Shown: one piece after another, positions 18,166 through 28,186 of the stretch
How positions within the stretch are numbered: position 1 is the stretch's first letter
How the letters are laid out: every line of letters starts with the position of its first letter
Assembly: GCF_914271485.1 (NCBI RefSeq)
Contig: NZ_CAJZAG010000004.1
Coordinates: forward strand, 310,001 to 374,000
From: Cupriavidus pampae
Lineage (GTDB): Bacteria > Pseudomonadota > Gammaproteobacteria > Burkholderiales > Burkholderiaceae
Direction of reading: 5' to 3'
DNA length: 64,000 nucleotides
Position numbers and translations under genes: made by a program
The notes under the pieces: model-generated
Database searches by the model: none
The model's input: the letters and a program-made list of their open reading frames with translations, nothing else
Told to the model about the DNA's origin: nothing

Positions 18166-18600
18166 GTGTCCACCGAACCCCGTCACCTCCGCCAGCCCGC
18201 CACCAACTTCGCTTCCTCCGCCACCCAGCCGCCGCGCATCGTGGTGGCGGAGGATCATCCCGTCTGCTCGCTAGTCCTGCAGCACCATCTCGCCGCGCTC
18301 GGTCAATTCGACCTCGTGACCTGCGCGTCCGGTGTGGAAGCGTGGCGCGCCTGGCGGCATGCGCCGACCTCGCTGGTGATTACCGATCTCGATCTGCCGG
18401 GCATGGATGGCATCACGCTCGCGCGCACCATCCGCGCGTTCGAAGGCGCTCTGGACCGCCGCACCGCGATCGTCGCGCTCACGGCGTCGTGCACGCCCAC
18501 GCAGCGTGTGCATTGCGTGGATGCCGGCTTCGACGAATTGCATGTCAAGCCACTCGAATTCGACACGCTCGCGGGCATGATCAAGCTTTATCTCACCTGA
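18166..18600 (+). CDS. Stand-alone response regulator receiver protein
   Basis: 144 residues comprising a single receiver domain with no output domain. Motifs are VVAEDHP (acidic pair), LVITDLDLPGMDG (phosphoryl Asp), ALTAS (Thr) and HVKPLE (Lys). The sequence style resembles the receiver modules of BvgS/EvgS hybrid kinases, so it may shuttle or drain phosphate in such a relay. The GTG start at 18166 has no clear ribosome-binding site. No in-frame ATG lies near the receiver domain, and the conserved domain begins at about residue 24. It is convergent with the HD-domain gene, 13 bp away. Confidence 0.8.
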   Translation: MSTEPRHLRQPATNFASSATQPPRIVVAEDHPVCSLVLQHHLAALGQFDLVTCASGVEAWRAWRHAPTSLVITDLDLPGMDGITLARTIRAFEGALDRRTAIVALTASCTPTQRVHCVDAGFDELHVKPLEFDTLAGMIKLYLT

Positions 18601-18613
18601 CGACGTCGCCGGC

Positions 18614-19255
18614 TCAGCCCTTCCACGCCGATTGGCGGATCACGCTGCAGAAGTTGCCGCGATGGAAATGCGGCTCCTTGTCCGCGATGACGTCGGCCTT
18701 GACGTTGCCGAACGTGGTATCGGGCTTGTGCTTGATGCCGTTGTAGAAGGCCTGGATGATGTCTTCCTTGAAGTGCTCGGTGCGCGGGTATTGGTGCACC
18801 ACGGTCTCGCGATCGTGGTCACCGAACTGATCGTAGCGAATGCCGAGCACGTCCATCTCCACGCCCGTGGTGAGCAACGCCACCACCGGGTGCATGAACT
18901 CGGGAACACCGGGCGTGGTATGCAGCGCGATCGCCGTCCACACCGTGTCGACGTCGTGCTGGTCGATACCGCGGCTACGCAGGAACGCCGCCGCGACATT
19001 GGCGCCGTCGACCTCAAAGCGCTTGTCCGCACTACTGTGCTGCTCGGTCAGGCCCATATCGTGGAACATCGCGCCCGCATAAAGCAGTTCGGCATCGTAT
19101 TGCAGGCCCATGCGCTTGCCCGTGAGCGCGGCCCAGTAGTACACGCGGCTCGAATGATTGAACAGCAGCGTGGACTCGGTGTCGCGTACCAGCTCGGTAA
19201 TCTCGCGTGCGAGCTTGCTGTCGGGGATGGCGATGCCGCTGACTGAGAATTGCAT
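18614..19255 (-). CDS. HD-domain metal-dependent hydrolase
   Basis: 213-residue HD-superfamily protein. The metal ligands appear as FNHSSRVYYW (His), MFHDMGLTEQH (His-Asp) and later TAIALHTTPG. The arrangement resembles the cyanamide hydratase-like and predicted phosphohydrolase subgroup. The start at 19255 is preceded by AAGGAGTC. No partner gene indicates a substrate, and the cyanamide hydratase resemblance is based on motif spacing only. Confidence 0.85.
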   Translation of the reverse strand: MQFSVSGIAIPDSKLAREITELVRDTESTLLFNHSSRVYYWAALTGKRMGLQYDAELLYAGAMFHDMGLTEQHSSADKRFEVDGANVAAAFLRSRGIDQHDVDTVWTAIALHTTPGVPEFMHPVVALLTTGVEMDVLGIRYDQFGDHDRETVVHQYPRTEHFKEDIIQAFYNGIKHKPDTTFGNVKADVIADKEPHFHRGNFCSVIRQSAWKG

Positions 19256-19403
19256 GGCTGACTCCTTGGTGCGTCATGTGTGTTGGGGGTTGAGTCGAGT
19301 GTAGGAGTCCGGGTAAGATGGCTGCAATCGTCGTGATACGACTGATTGGGACATACGCGTCAGGGGCGGACCGAGGCCCCAGCGACGCTCGCCGGGAGTT
19401 GTC

Positions 19404-20387
19404 ATGTCATCACGCACCATCGCCATCGTCGCCACGCAGGGGGTGCAGTTACTCGACGTATCGGGGCCGCTCGACGTCTTTGCGGAGGCCAACACGCAGT
19501 CCGGCACCGACGCCTATCGACTGCAGGTGATCGGCGTCCGGCGCGGGCCGATCGAGGCGTCTTCGCGGGTACGACTGCTCCCGGACCTGGTAATCGAGGA
19601 CGACCCGCAGGCACGCCGCCTGCCGCGCGTCCACACGATGCTCGTTGCCGGCGCGCCGCATATCGCGGAAGCGCCCCCCGATGCCATGCTCGACGGCTGG
19701 CTCCGCAATGTGGTGCCGTCGGTGCGGCGCTATGGCTCCGTCTGCAGCGGCGCATTCATACTGGCAGGCGCAGGGCTACTGGACGGCAAACGACTGACAA
19801 CGCATTGGGCAGTCGCGGACGAGCTCGCGCGTCGATATCCCGAGGTGACCATCGACGTCGATGCGATTCATGTGCGCGACGGCAAGTTACGTACGGCCGC
19901 TGGCGTGACCGCGGGGCTCGATCTCGCGCTGGCGCTGGTGGAAGAGGATCTCGGCCGCGAGGTGGCGATGCGCGTGGCGAGCCAGCTCGTGATGTATTTC
20001 AAGCGGCCGGGCGGGCAGGCGCAGTTCAGCCGGCGCGCGGCACCGGCCGCGGAGAATCGCTCGGCCTTGCAGGAATTACAACGTTGGGTCGCGGCGCATC
20101 CGGCGGAGCGGCACGATGTGCCCGCACTGGCTGAACGCATCGGTGTGAGCGCTCGTCATCTGACGCGTTTGTTTCGCGAGGAGATTGGCATCACGCCAGC
20201 CAGTTGGGTCGAGGCCGCACGCGTGGCCGCGGCGCGACAGCTGCTGGAGCAGGGCGACCTCGCGCCAAAGCAGGTGGCGGCCGAATGTGGATTCTCGAGT
20301 GTCGACACGCTGCGACGCGCGTTTCTGCGTGTGGTGGGCGTGACGCCTGCCGACTATCGCAAGCGGCACGCGCTCGCTGAGTCGTGA
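19404..20387 (+). CDS. GlxA-family transcriptional regulator (DJ-1/PfpI plus AraC domains)
   Basis: 327 residues. The N-terminal DJ-1/PfpI-like amidotransferase domain spans residues 1 to about 185 and retains a Cys at the nucleophile elbow (GSVCSGAFILAGAGLL). The C-terminal AraC double helix-turn-helix contains LAERIGVSARHLTRLFREE and KQVAAECGFSSVDTLRRAF. The start at 19404 follows CGGGAG. It is divergent from the HD-domain gene with a 148-bp gap containing the short dyad GTCGT-GAT-ACGAC (19330-19342). The target is unknown. Confidence 0.9.
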   Translation: MSSRTIAIVATQGVQLLDVSGPLDVFAEANTQSGTDAYRLQVIGVRRGPIEASSRVRLLPDLVIEDDPQARRLPRVHTMLVAGAPHIAEAPPDAMLDGWLRNVVPSVRRYGSVCSGAFILAGAGLLDGKRLTTHWAVADELARRYPEVTIDVDAIHVRDGKLRTAAGVTAGLDLALALVEEDLGREVAMRVASQLVMYFKRPGGQAQFSRRAAPAAENRSALQELQRWVAAHPAERHDVPALAERIGVSARHLTRLFREEIGITPASWVEAARVAAARQLLEQGDLAPKQVAAECGFSSVDTLRRAFLRVVGVTPADYRKRHALAES

Positions 20388-20444
20388 GCGCGTGGGGATC
20401 GATGCAGGGATAGACGGTTCAGGAGGGCGAGAGGGGGACTTCGG

Positions 20445-21137
20445 TCAGGCCGCGTCGCTGGCGTTGCTCGCGTTGCTGGCGGTCGTTGCGCCGCCGGTGT
20501 TCGATTCGTTCGACCCATTGGCGGCCGCGGCGCTCGCGCTGGCCTCACGGCGGCGATAGGCTGCCACCTTGTGACGATTGCCACAGAGCGCCATGCTGCA
20601 CCAGCGGCGGCGATGCGCGCGTGTGCGGTCGTAGAACCACATCGAGCAGGTCTCGCTTTCGCATTTGCGGATCAGCGAGAAGTCGCCGTGCGCGAGCAAC
20701 TCTGCCGCGGCAAGCGTTAGCGGCACCAGGCATTGCATTGGCGTATCGGTCGGATAGACACGAGCAAGCCGGATCTTGCCATCGTCCGCAGGCGCGAGCG
20801 ACGTGCGGCACGCGTCGGCGGCGAGGTATTCATTGAGCAATGTCACGTCGACAGTGCCGCCTGCCTTGCGCAGGCTCACGGCCTGACGCAGCGACTCGCG
20901 TAGCGAGGTCGCGGCGGCAAGCATGCCCTTGGGCCGCTCAGCGGGTAACTCGCCATTGGGCAGCAACGCAACGCGCTCGAGCCATCGCCACACATCGTCA
21001 TCGGTCTGCCAGCGGTCGACTGGTGCGTCGAACGCGCGCTCGAGCGTGTTCAACAGATCCAGCGCGGGATGATCGGCCAGCAGGCGGGGCGCATCGGAGG
21101 AAGAAGACGAAGCGGGGGCGTGGGAGGCGGGGGACAT
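20445..21137 (-). CDS. CGNR zinc-finger protein (ABATE domain), putative regulator
   Basis: 230 residues. The N-terminal ABATE-type helical domain begins near DHPALDLLNTLERAF. The C-terminal treble-clef zinc finger has Cys pairs in RKCESETCSMWFYD and WCSMALCGNRHKVAAYRRR, giving the family its CGNR name. The tail is rich in Ala, Ser and Asn. Proteins of this type are predicted stress- or metabolite-responsive DNA-binding regulators. It is upstream of and co-directional with the RND outer-membrane gene, but that gene belongs to the efflux operon, and CGNR probably has its own promoter with a 7-bp dyad upstream. Confidence 0.85.
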   Translation of the reverse strand: MSPASHAPASSSSSDAPRLLADHPALDLLNTLERAFDAPVDRWQTDDDVWRWLERVALLPNGELPAERPKGMLAAATSLRESLRQAVSLRKAGGTVDVTLLNEYLAADACRTSLAPADDGKIRLARVYPTDTPMQCLVPLTLAAAELLAHGDFSLIRKCESETCSMWFYDRTRAHRRRWCSMALCGNRHKVAAYRRREASASAAAANGSNESNTGGATTASNASNASDAA

Positions 21138-21166
21138 CGGCGGAACTCCTGCAGATACACGTGAAC

Positions 21167-21192
21167 AGCGTTTGACTGTAATGCAAAACGCT
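21167..21192. promoter_or_regulatory. Dyad AGCGTTT-N12-AAACGCT upstream of the CGNR gene
   Basis: Perfect 7-bp arms lie at 21167-21173 and 21186-21192, 30 bp upstream of the CGNR start. It is a candidate autoregulatory operator. Confidence 0.4.
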
Positions 21193-21227
21193 TGCGCCGG
21201 CAGGTGCTTTCCACAAAAACCGTGCGG

Positions 21228-22844
21228 TTACTGTCCGCGTTGTGCCGTCTCCGGTGCCATCGAGGGTGACGATGGTTGTGTGTCATCGCTGAGCCAACCG
21301 CCGCCCAACGCCTTCACGAGTCCAACGTTGGCGGTCCATGCGCGCCGCCGCACGGCCTCGAGTGCGCGCGCGTCGGCGAGCGCGTTGGTCTGCAGCACGC
21401 TGACCTCGAGATACGACACCGCGCCCTTGCGATAGCGATCGAGCCCGGCGTGCAGTGCAAGCGCGGACGCCGCGGCCGCGCTGCGTTCGCTCGCCTCCGC
21501 ATCGTGGAGGGCCTGCACCGAGGCGTAGCCGTCTTCGACGTCCTGGATGGCGTGCAGTACGGCCTGGCGATAGTCGGCGGCGCTCGCATCGAAGCGCGCG
21601 TGCGCGCTGTCTTCGCCGGCTTGCCGGCGTCCGCCGTCGAACAGTGTGCCGGCCAGCGCGGGTCCCACGGCCCAGAAGCGGCTCGGTGCACTGAGCCACC
21701 CAGCGAGCCCCGAGCTTTCGAAGCCGAGGCCGAGATTCAGCATCAGATCGGGGAAGAACGCCGCGCGTGCCACGCCAATGTCCGCGTTGGCGGCGGCCAC
21801 GCGCCGTTCCGCGGCCGCGATATCGGGGCGCCGTTCGAGCAGCTGCGACGGAACCGCGCGCGGCGCCGCGGGCATGCGCGCACCGGCCTCGAGTGGGATG
21901 TCGGCGAGTCCCGCCGCCGCATCGTAGCCGTTGCAATTTTTACCATCGCAGCCAGCGGTGCTGCCGGTCTGCGTGTCAGTTGTACCCACGCGTGCCGGCA
22001 CGGTGAACGTACTCGCGGGCTTGCCGAGCAGGGTCGCCAGCGCATGCTCGAGCCGCGTGCGCGACAGTTGCAGCTCCGCCAGTTGCGCGCGCGTGGTGTC
22101 GAGCTGTGCCTGCGCCTGTGCCACTTCACCCTCGATGGCGATGCCATTGCGATAGCGGTTGGTGACAAGGTCGAGCACCGCCTGATAGGCGTCGACGGTA
22201 CGTGTGAGCAGCTCAGCCTCTCGATCGAGCGAGCGAATGGCGAGGTAGTCGATGGCCACATCGGCCTGCACGCCGAGCCGTACCGCCGCCACGTCGTCGG
22301 CACTGGCATCGACGCGGGCCTGCGCGGCATCCACCTCGTTGTGAATACGGCCAAAAAGATCTGGCTCCCACGAGGCGGCGATGCCGAGCGCGTGGTCGGG
22401 CACCGTGTGTCCCGCGAGCGAGTGGCCGCGCGCGTTGGCGGACAGATGATTGCTGGTCACGCTCGCACCGGCGCCGATGGTCGGGTAGTACTGCGAGCGC
22501 GCGGCGCTCACCTGCGTGCGCGCGTCCTGCAGCAGCGCGACTGCCTTGAGCACGGTCTGGCTCGACACGTCGACGCCTGCTTCCAGCGCGTCGAGGTCGG
22601 CGTCGCCATAGGCGCGCCACCAGTCGGGTGCGATATTCGATGGGCCGCCCGGGTGCGCGGGCGTGGCACCGGCTGCGGCATAGCTGTCGTGGGCGCCCGC
22701 ATACGTCTGGCGATAGGCCATTGGCAGGTCGATGGCGGGGCGCTGGTAGACCGGTGCGGTCGAGCACCCGGCGATCATGGTGGCCAGTGCGGCCGCCAGC
22801 AGCGGCGCGAGTCGCGCGGCAACATGCAGTGTGCGTGCTGGCAT
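21228..22844 (-). CDS. Efflux transporter outer membrane lipoprotein (OprM/NodT family)
   Basis: 538 residues forming the outer-membrane channel of a tripartite RND pump. The start at 22844 has GAGGAGG inside the end of the adaptor gene. A lipoprotein signal ends in MIAGCSTAP, so Cys is lipidated. Two OEP repeats follow, with typical segments IAASWEPDLFGRI and LLERRPDIAAAERRVAAANA. A Cys-containing loop near the middle (TDTQTGSTAGCDGKNCNGYD) looks like a lineage-specific insertion. It is third in the operon behind the permease and adaptor. Confidence 0.93.
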   Translation of the reverse strand: MPARTLHVAARLAPLLAAALATMIAGCSTAPVYQRPAIDLPMAYRQTYAGAHDSYAAAGATPAHPGGPSNIAPDWWRAYGDADLDALEAGVDVSSQTVLKAVALLQDARTQVSAARSQYYPTIGAGASVTSNHLSANARGHSLAGHTVPDHALGIAASWEPDLFGRIHNEVDAAQARVDASADDVAAVRLGVQADVAIDYLAIRSLDREAELLTRTVDAYQAVLDLVTNRYRNGIAIEGEVAQAQAQLDTTRAQLAELQLSRTRLEHALATLLGKPASTFTVPARVGTTDTQTGSTAGCDGKNCNGYDAAAGLADIPLEAGARMPAAPRAVPSQLLERRPDIAAAERRVAAANADIGVARAAFFPDLMLNLGLGFESSGLAGWLSAPSRFWAVGPALAGTLFDGGRRQAGEDSAHARFDASAADYRQAVLHAIQDVEDGYASVQALHDAEASERSAAAASALALHAGLDRYRKGAVSYLEVSVLQTNALADARALEAVRRRAWTANVGLVKALGGGWLSDDTQPSSPSMAPETAQRGQ

Positions 22845-22845
22845 C

Positions 22846-24099
22846 TCAGCCTCCTCGCGCGCCATCGGCGGCCACGCGTACGGCGGTGCCATTGACCACC
22901 GCATCTCCGGGGTTGAGCACCACGCGCTCGTCGCCCTTCAGGCCGCTGCGAATTTCGATATGCGAGCCGAAGTCGCGGCCGAGCGAGACCGGCAGCAGAC
23001 GCAGCGTCGACGCGGCATCGACCACCGCGACGAACGTGCCGCGTGGCAGGAATACCAGCGTGCTCGCTGGCAGGTCGAAGCCGGGTTGTGCCGCATGCAG
23101 CGACAGATGGGCCTCGGCATAGGCGCCGGGCAGGATGCTGCCGTGCTGCCCATCGGCATCGAGTTCCACGCGTAGCGTGCGCGTGACCGGGTCGATCGCG
23201 TCCGCGTTGCGGGCGACCGTGGCGGGAAACTTCTGGCCGGGCCATTGCGGCAAGGTGAGCCATGCCTCGGTCTTCCCATCGAGCAACGCGCTGTCGCCCT
23301 GCGGCACCTGGACATAGATCCGCAGCCGGTCGCCCTGCGACAGATGGAACAGCTCGCCGCCATGGCCCTGACCCTGCGTCAGGTTCTGGCTCGTACTCGA
23401 GCTCGTGTTGTTGCTGCTGCCGGCATCGACCAGCGCGCCGATGTCGACGTTGCGCGCCGTGATCACGCCATCGAACGGCGCACGCACATGCGTGTAGTCG
23501 ATCAACTGCGCGAGCCGCGCGCTGTTGGCGTGCGCGGCGGCAAGCAGTGCCTGCGCGGCTTCCATCTCGGCGGTCTTCTGGTCCGCATCCTGCTGCGCGA
23601 CCGAGTGCGCGGCAAGCATGTCCTGCCAGCGCGTGGCGGTCTGCCGCGCGATCGCATAATTGGCCGCGGCGGTCGCCTCGTCGGCGCGTGCCTGACGCAA
23701 CTGGTCCGTGATCTCGGGCGCATCGATGTCCGCCAGCAGCTGTCCCGCCTTGACGGGCGTGCCGATGTCCACGTACCAGCGCCGCAGATAGCCGCTGATG
23801 CGCGCGCGCACGGCGGCGTCCTCGTACGCCTGGACGTTGCCGGGCAGCGTGAGGTCGGTGGTGGCGGGCGCCTTGCGGGGTGTGACGACTGCGACGACTG
23901 GCGCGGCATTGAGCGCGGTGCGCGCGTCAAGCACGGTCTTCTCGCGCAGGCGCGGCACGATACCGACGGCGAGCGCTACGCCGATCAGCGCGAGGATGGC
24001 GACGGCACCGACCGCGAACGCGGCTCGGTGGCTGCGTCGCGCGGGCGCCGCCGGTTGAGTTGGCGTCGCGTTGGACGTGTCGTGGATGGGCGCGTTCAT
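22846..24099 (-). CDS. RND efflux periplasmic adaptor (membrane fusion protein)
   Basis: 417 residues. An N-terminal anchor (AFAVGAVAILALIGVALAVG) spans the inner membrane. The biotinyl-lipoyl half-motifs are VRARISGYLRRWYVDIGTPV and YTHVRAPFDGVITAR, with an alpha-hairpin between them. Beta-barrel and membrane-proximal domains follow. A Ser/Asn-rich stretch (NNTSSSTSQNLTQGQGHGG) interrupts the barrel region. It starts within the end of the permease gene (4-bp overlap) and ends 1 bp before the outer-membrane start, so the three genes are tightly coupled. Confidence 0.94.
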   Translation of the reverse strand: MNAPIHDTSNATPTQPAAPARRSHRAAFAVGAVAILALIGVALAVGIVPRLREKTVLDARTALNAAPVVAVVTPRKAPATTDLTLPGNVQAYEDAAVRARISGYLRRWYVDIGTPVKAGQLLADIDAPEITDQLRQARADEATAAANYAIARQTATRWQDMLAAHSVAQQDADQKTAEMEAAQALLAAAHANSARLAQLIDYTHVRAPFDGVITARNVDIGALVDAGSSNNTSSSTSQNLTQGQGHGGELFHLSQGDRLRIYVQVPQGDSALLDGKTEAWLTLPQWPGQKFPATVARNADAIDPVTRTLRVELDADGQHGSILPGAYAEAHLSLHAAQPGFDLPASTLVFLPRGTFVAVVDAASTLRLLPVSLGRDFGSHIEIRSGLKGDERVVLNPGDAVVNGTAVRVAADGARGG

Positions 24100-27000
24100 G
24101 CGAGACCTTTCTGAGGAGCAACAGGGAGGGATGCAGCAGGGGACGAGTTACCGCCGGCCCGCACGCCATGCAGCAGCGCGAACAGTACGGGGACCAGCAC
24201 CAGCGTGGCCACGGTGCCGAAGGCCAGCCCGCCGATGACGGCGCGGCCGAGCGGCGCGTTCTGGGCGCCGGCACCGCCGGAACCGAGCGCCATCGGGATC
24301 ATGCCGAACAGCATCGCGAGCGCGGTCATCACCACCGGCCGGAAGCGCGCGATACCGGCCTGCAACGCGGCCTGCAGCGGCGCGGTGCCTTCGGTCAGCA
24401 GTTCGCGCGCGCGGCTCACCACGAGAATGCTGTTGGCGGTGGCAATGCCGATACACATGATCGCGCCCGTCAGCGCGGGCACGCTGATGGTGGTGCCGGT
24501 CACGAACAGCATCCAGGCCATGCCGGACATCGCCACGGGCAGACCGCCGACAATCGCGACCGGATCGCGCCAGGACTGGAAGTTGACGACCATCAGCAAG
24601 TAGACCAGCACGATCGCCCCTGCCAGGCCGGTGAGCAGCCCAATGAACGACTGCTGCATGGTGCTGACCTGCCCGCGTACCACGATGGTCGAGCCGGGCG
24701 GCAGATCCTTGCGGATCTGGTTGACCATGCCATCGATCTCGCGCGCGACGGAGCCGAGATCGCGCCCGCGCACCGCGCCAAAGATATCGAGCACTGGCTG
24801 CACGTTGTAGTGCGAGACCACGCCCTGTTCGTTGGTGCGCGAGATGTTGCCGAACAGGCCGATCTCGGCGGCACCGCCATTCGCACCCGTATTCGGGCCG
24901 AGGTTGACGGGAATATTGCCCAGCGTCTGCAGCGAGCCCATGGCGGCTTGCGGCACCGACACCACCAGCGGATAGCTGACGCCGTTGGCGGGATTGAGCC
25001 AGAAGTTCGGCGTGGTCTGACTGCTGCCGGACAGCGCGATCAGCAGGTTCTGCGCGACTTCCCGTTGCGTCAGGCCGGCCTGCGAGGCGCGCGTGCGATC
25101 GACGTCGACGGTCAGCGCGGGCTGGTCTGCTGGCTGCTGGATATGCACGTCGGCCAGGCCCGGCACGCGCGTCATCATCGTCGCGAGCCGCTCGGCAATC
25201 ACGCGATTGGCGTCCAGGTTGTTGCCGACGATCTGTACATCGATTGGCGAGGGCAGGCCGAAGTTGAGGATCTGGCTCACGATATCGGCGGGCAGGAACG
25301 AGAAGCTCACGCCCGGAAACGCCTTGGGCAACGCCGCGGCCAGCCGCTCCACATCGGGCGCGGTGGCGCCGCTGCCGGGCTTCATCGTGACGAGAATCTC
25401 GGCATCGCCGGTGCCGATCGGCAGCGTCGAGTCGTAGGTCAGGTTGATGCCGCTGACCGGCAGGCCGATGTTGTCGACGATGCCGGCGACGCGCGTGGGG
25501 CCCACCACGCCGCGGATCTTGGTTTCGACGAGATCGGCGATGCGCGCGGTTTCCTCGATGCGCGTGCCGGTGCGTGCGCGCATGTGGATGCGGATCTCGC
25601 CGCTGTCAACCGCTGGGAAGAAGTCCTGCCCGAGCCACGGCACCAGCGTGAGTGACGCCGCGCACGCGAGCGCGAATCCGATGACCGCGCGACGGGGAGC
25701 GGAAAGAACAAGAGTCAAAACGGCCGTGTAGCGCGCGCGCACCGCCTCGAAGCCGCGCTCGAAGCGCTGATGCCACCCCGATGGCGCCCGGTTGCCCTCG
25801 CCCCGCAGGATGTAGTGGGCGAGGGTGGGCAGCAGCGTGCGCGAGAGGAAGTAGGACGCCATCATCGCGAACACCACCGACTCCGCCAGCGGCACGAACA
25901 GGTAGCGTGCCACGCCGCTGAGCAGGAACATCGGCAGGAACACGATGCAGATGCACAGCGTCGAGACCAGCGTCGGCAGCGCGATCTGCGCGGAACCGTC
26001 GAGGATGGCCTGCTCGAGCGGCTTGCCCATCTCGCGATGATGCGTGATGTTCTCGATGGCCACGGTGGCATCGTCCACCAGCACGCCCACCGCCAGCGCG
26101 AGGCCGCCAAGCGTCATGATGTTCAGTGTCTGGCCAAGCGCGGAGAGCGCGATCAACGCGGCCAGCACCGACAGCGGGATGGTGATGCCGATGATCAGCG
26201 TCGAGCGCCAGCTACCGAGGAACAGCAGGATCATGGTCGCGGTGAGGCAGGCCGCGATCAGCGCTTCGTGCAACACGCCATCGATCGCGGCGAGGACGAA
26301 GACCGACTGGTCCGCGATCGGCTGCACCTCGAGCGCCTTCGGCAGTCCCGCAGTGATACGCGGCAACAGCGTCTTGATATTGGCGATGATCGATAGCGTG
26401 GAGGTATTGCCGCTCTTCTCGACCTCGAGCAGCGCGGCGCGGTGGCCATCGCGCCGCACGATATTGGTCTGCGGCGCGTAGCCGTCCCGCACGTGCGCGA
26501 CGTCGCGCACATAGATCGTGCCATCGGGCCCGGACTTGATCGGCAGGTCGTTCAGCGCATCGACGGTGGCGGTGCTGCCGTTGAGATCGACGCGATATTC
26601 GAGCGCGCCGATCTTCGCGGTGCCGCCCGGCAGGATCAGACTCTGTGCGTTGATGGCGTTGACCACATCGAGCGGCGCCAGCCCGCGCGCCTGCAGCGCC
26701 GGGTTGTTGATGTCCACCATGATCTGGCGCACCTTGCCGCCATAGGGCAGCGGGATCGCCGCGCCCTGCACCGTGGATAGCTGCGTGCGAATGAAGTTGT
26801 TGCCGAGGTCGTACAGGGTCTGCTCGGGCAACGTCTTGCTGCCGAGCGCGAGCCGCAGGATCGGCACGGTGGACGCGCTATAGCTGAGCACCAGCGGCGG
26901 CGTGGTGCCCGGTGGCAGCAGCCGCAGGATGGATTGCGCGCCCGACGAGGCCTGCGCGATCGCGCGTGTCACGTCCGCGCCCGGGTGGAAGAACACCTTG

Positions 27001-27275
27001 ACCACCGCCACGCCGGCCACCGTCTGCGACTCGATATGCTCGATATCGTCCACATCGGTTGTGAGTGAGCGCTCGTAGACCGTGACGATGCGCCGCGACA
27101 TGTCTTCCGCGGACAGCCCGTTGTAGTTCCACACGATGCTGACCACCGGGATGTCGATGGCGGGCAGGATATCGGTCGGCGTGCGCAGCAGTGCCAGCGG
27201 CCCGGCGATCAGCAGGCAGATGGCGAGCACTACGAAGGTATAAGGCCGCGCCAGGGCGAGCCGGACGATCCACAT
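24096..27275 (-). CDS. RND efflux inner membrane permease
   Basis: 1059-residue proton-driven transporter of the AcrB/MexF superfamily with twelve membrane segments and two large periplasmic loops. TM4 carries the proton-relay Asp pair in [15 protein letters not shown]. The N terminus [20 protein letters not shown] is typical. The regulator pair transcribed the other way is of the metal-responsive CusRS/CopRS type, yet I see no clear metal-export Met cluster, so the cargo could be drugs or metals. A 236-bp gap separates it from the response regulator. Confidence 0.93.
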   Translation of the reverse strand: MWIVRLALARPYTFVVLAICLLIAGPLALLRTPTDILPAIDIPVVSIVWNYNGLSAEDMSRRIVTVYERSLTTDVDDIEHIESQTVAGVAVVKVFFHPGADVTRAIAQASSGAQSILRLLPPGTTPPLVLSYSASTVPILRLALGSKTLPEQTLYDLGNNFIRTQLSTVQGAAIPLPYGGKVRQIMVDINNPALQARGLAPLDVVNAINAQSLILPGGTAKIGALEYRVDLNGSTATVDALNDLPIKSGPDGTIYVRDVAHVRDGYAPQTNIVRRDGHRAALLEVEKSGNTSTLSIIANIKTLLPRITAGLPKALEVQPIADQSVFVLAAIDGVLHEALIAACLTATMILLFLGSWRSTLIIGITIPLSVLAALIALSALGQTLNIMTLGGLALAVGVLVDDATVAIENITHHREMGKPLEQAILDGSAQIALPTLVSTLCICIVFLPMFLLSGVARYLFVPLAESVVFAMMASYFLSRTLLPTLAHYILRGEGNRAPSGWHQRFERGFEAVRARYTAVLTLVLSAPRRAVIGFALACAASLTLVPWLGQDFFPAVDSGEIRIHMRARTGTRIEETARIADLVETKIRGVVGPTRVAGIVDNIGLPVSGINLTYDSTLPIGTGDAEILVTMKPGSGATAPDVERLAAALPKAFPGVSFSFLPADIVSQILNFGLPSPIDVQIVGNNLDANRVIAERLATMMTRVPGLADVHIQQPADQPALTVDVDRTRASQAGLTQREVAQNLLIALSGSSQTTPNFWLNPANGVSYPLVVSVPQAAMGSLQTLGNIPVNLGPNTGANGGAAEIGLFGNISRTNEQGVVSHYNVQPVLDIFGAVRGRDLGSVAREIDGMVNQIRKDLPPGSTIVVRGQVSTMQQSFIGLLTGLAGAIVLVYLLMVVNFQSWRDPVAIVGGLPVAMSGMAWMLFVTGTTISVPALTGAIMCIGIATANSILVVSRARELLTEGTAPLQAALQAGIARFRPVVMTALAMLFGMIPMALGSGGAGAQNAPLGRAVIGGLAFGTVATLVLVPVLFALLHGVRAGGNSSPAASLPVAPQKGLA

Positions 27276-27403
27276 GCGGGGGACTCCGAACGGTGAGTTA
27301 CGTACCTCTCTGGTGGGAGAGGGTCTTGACGGGGGGCGAGCCTCGGAGGGGAGGCCCGGAAGCGAGTCTAGTGACCGGCCCCCTCGCCGTTCGGGAACAA
27401 AAC

Positions 27404-27421
27404 CATTACAGTTCTGTCATG
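27404..27421. promoter_or_regulatory. CopR/CusR-like box CATTACAG-TT-CTGTCATG
   Basis: 18-bp dyad with 7 of 8 pairs matching, in the divergent region between the RND permease (start 27275) and the response regulator (start 27512). Its ATTACA...TGTCAT form is close to boxes bound by CopR/CusR/PcoR-type regulators. It is the likely site for the adjacent regulator and could serve both directions. Confidence 0.55.
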
Positions 27422-27511
27422 CACTTTGGGGTGCACGACCCCTATCATCGAGTCAACCTGAACAGCGGGCCGGCGAACCGGCCAGTACCAAGCAACGAAG
27501 GCGGATGCGCG

Positions 27512-28186
27512 ATGAGAATCCTGGTGGTGGAAGACGAACCGAAGACGGCGGAGTACCTGCGCAAGGGACTGACCGAGTCCGCGTTCGTGGTGGATCTGGC
27601 CGTGACCGGCCGCGATGGGCTGCACCAGGCAGTCGAGACCGACTATGACCTCGTCATCCTGGATGTGATGCTGCCCGGCATGAATGGTTGGGACGTGCTC
27701 AAAAATCTCCGCGAGAGCAAGGACACGCCGGTGCTGTTCCTGACCGCGCGGGACGATGTGGACGACCGCGTGCGCGGCCTCGAGCTCGGCGGCGATGATT
27801 ACCTGGCCAAGCCATTCGCGTTCGTCGAACTGCTGGCCCGCGTGCGTACGCTGTTGCGCCGCGGTCCGGTGCGCGAGTCCGAGCGCATCGAGATCGAGGA
27901 TCTCGAGATCGACCTGATTCGCCATCGCGTGCTGCGCGCCGGCCAGCGCATCGATCTGACACCGCGCGAATTCGCGCTGCTGCATTTCCTCGCGCGCCGT
28001 CACGGCGAGGTGCTCAGCCGCACGCAGATCGCCTCCCATGTGTGGGACATGAACTTCGACAGTGATACCAACGTGGTGGACGTCGCCATCCGCCGCCTGC
28101 GCGCGAAGATGGACGATCAGTTCGCGCCCAAGCTGATCCACAGCGTGCGCGGCATCGGCTACGTGCTCGAAAGTCGCCGATCGTGA
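27512..28186 (+). CDS. OmpR-family response regulator, CusR/CopR type
   Basis: 224 residues. The receiver domain starts [20 protein letters not shown], with phosphoryl Asp in [14 protein letters not shown] and Lys in [10 protein letters not shown] winged-helix DNA-binding domain follows ([20 protein letters not shown], then [14 protein letters not shown]). The residues around [10 protein letters not shown] and [12 protein letters not shown] place it with heavy-metal response regulators. The start at 27512 has GAAGGCGG upstream; a longer frame from 27191 runs through the promoter. Its GTGA overlap with the sensor gene gives a coupled pair. Confidence 0.94.
   Translation: MRILVVEDEPKTAEYLRKGLTESAFVVDLAVTGRDGLHQAVETDYDLVILDVMLPGMNGWDVLKNLRESKDTPVLFLTARDDVDDRVRGLELGGDDYLAKPFAFVELLARVRTLLRRGPVRESERIEIEDLEIDLIRHRVLRAGQRIDLTPREFALLHFLARRHGEVLSRTQIASHVWDMNFDSDTNVVDVAIRRLRAKMDDQFAPKLIHSVRGIGYVLESRRS

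Noticed and set aside
19260..19309. GACTCCT...AGGAGTC inverted repeat before the HD-domain gene
   Set aside because: One arm is simply the ribosome-binding site of the HD gene, so the pairing may be incidental.
24060..25655. 531-codon plus-strand frame opposite the RND permease
   Set aside because: Antisense shadow with His/Arg/Asp-rich sequence; the permease frame is well conserved.
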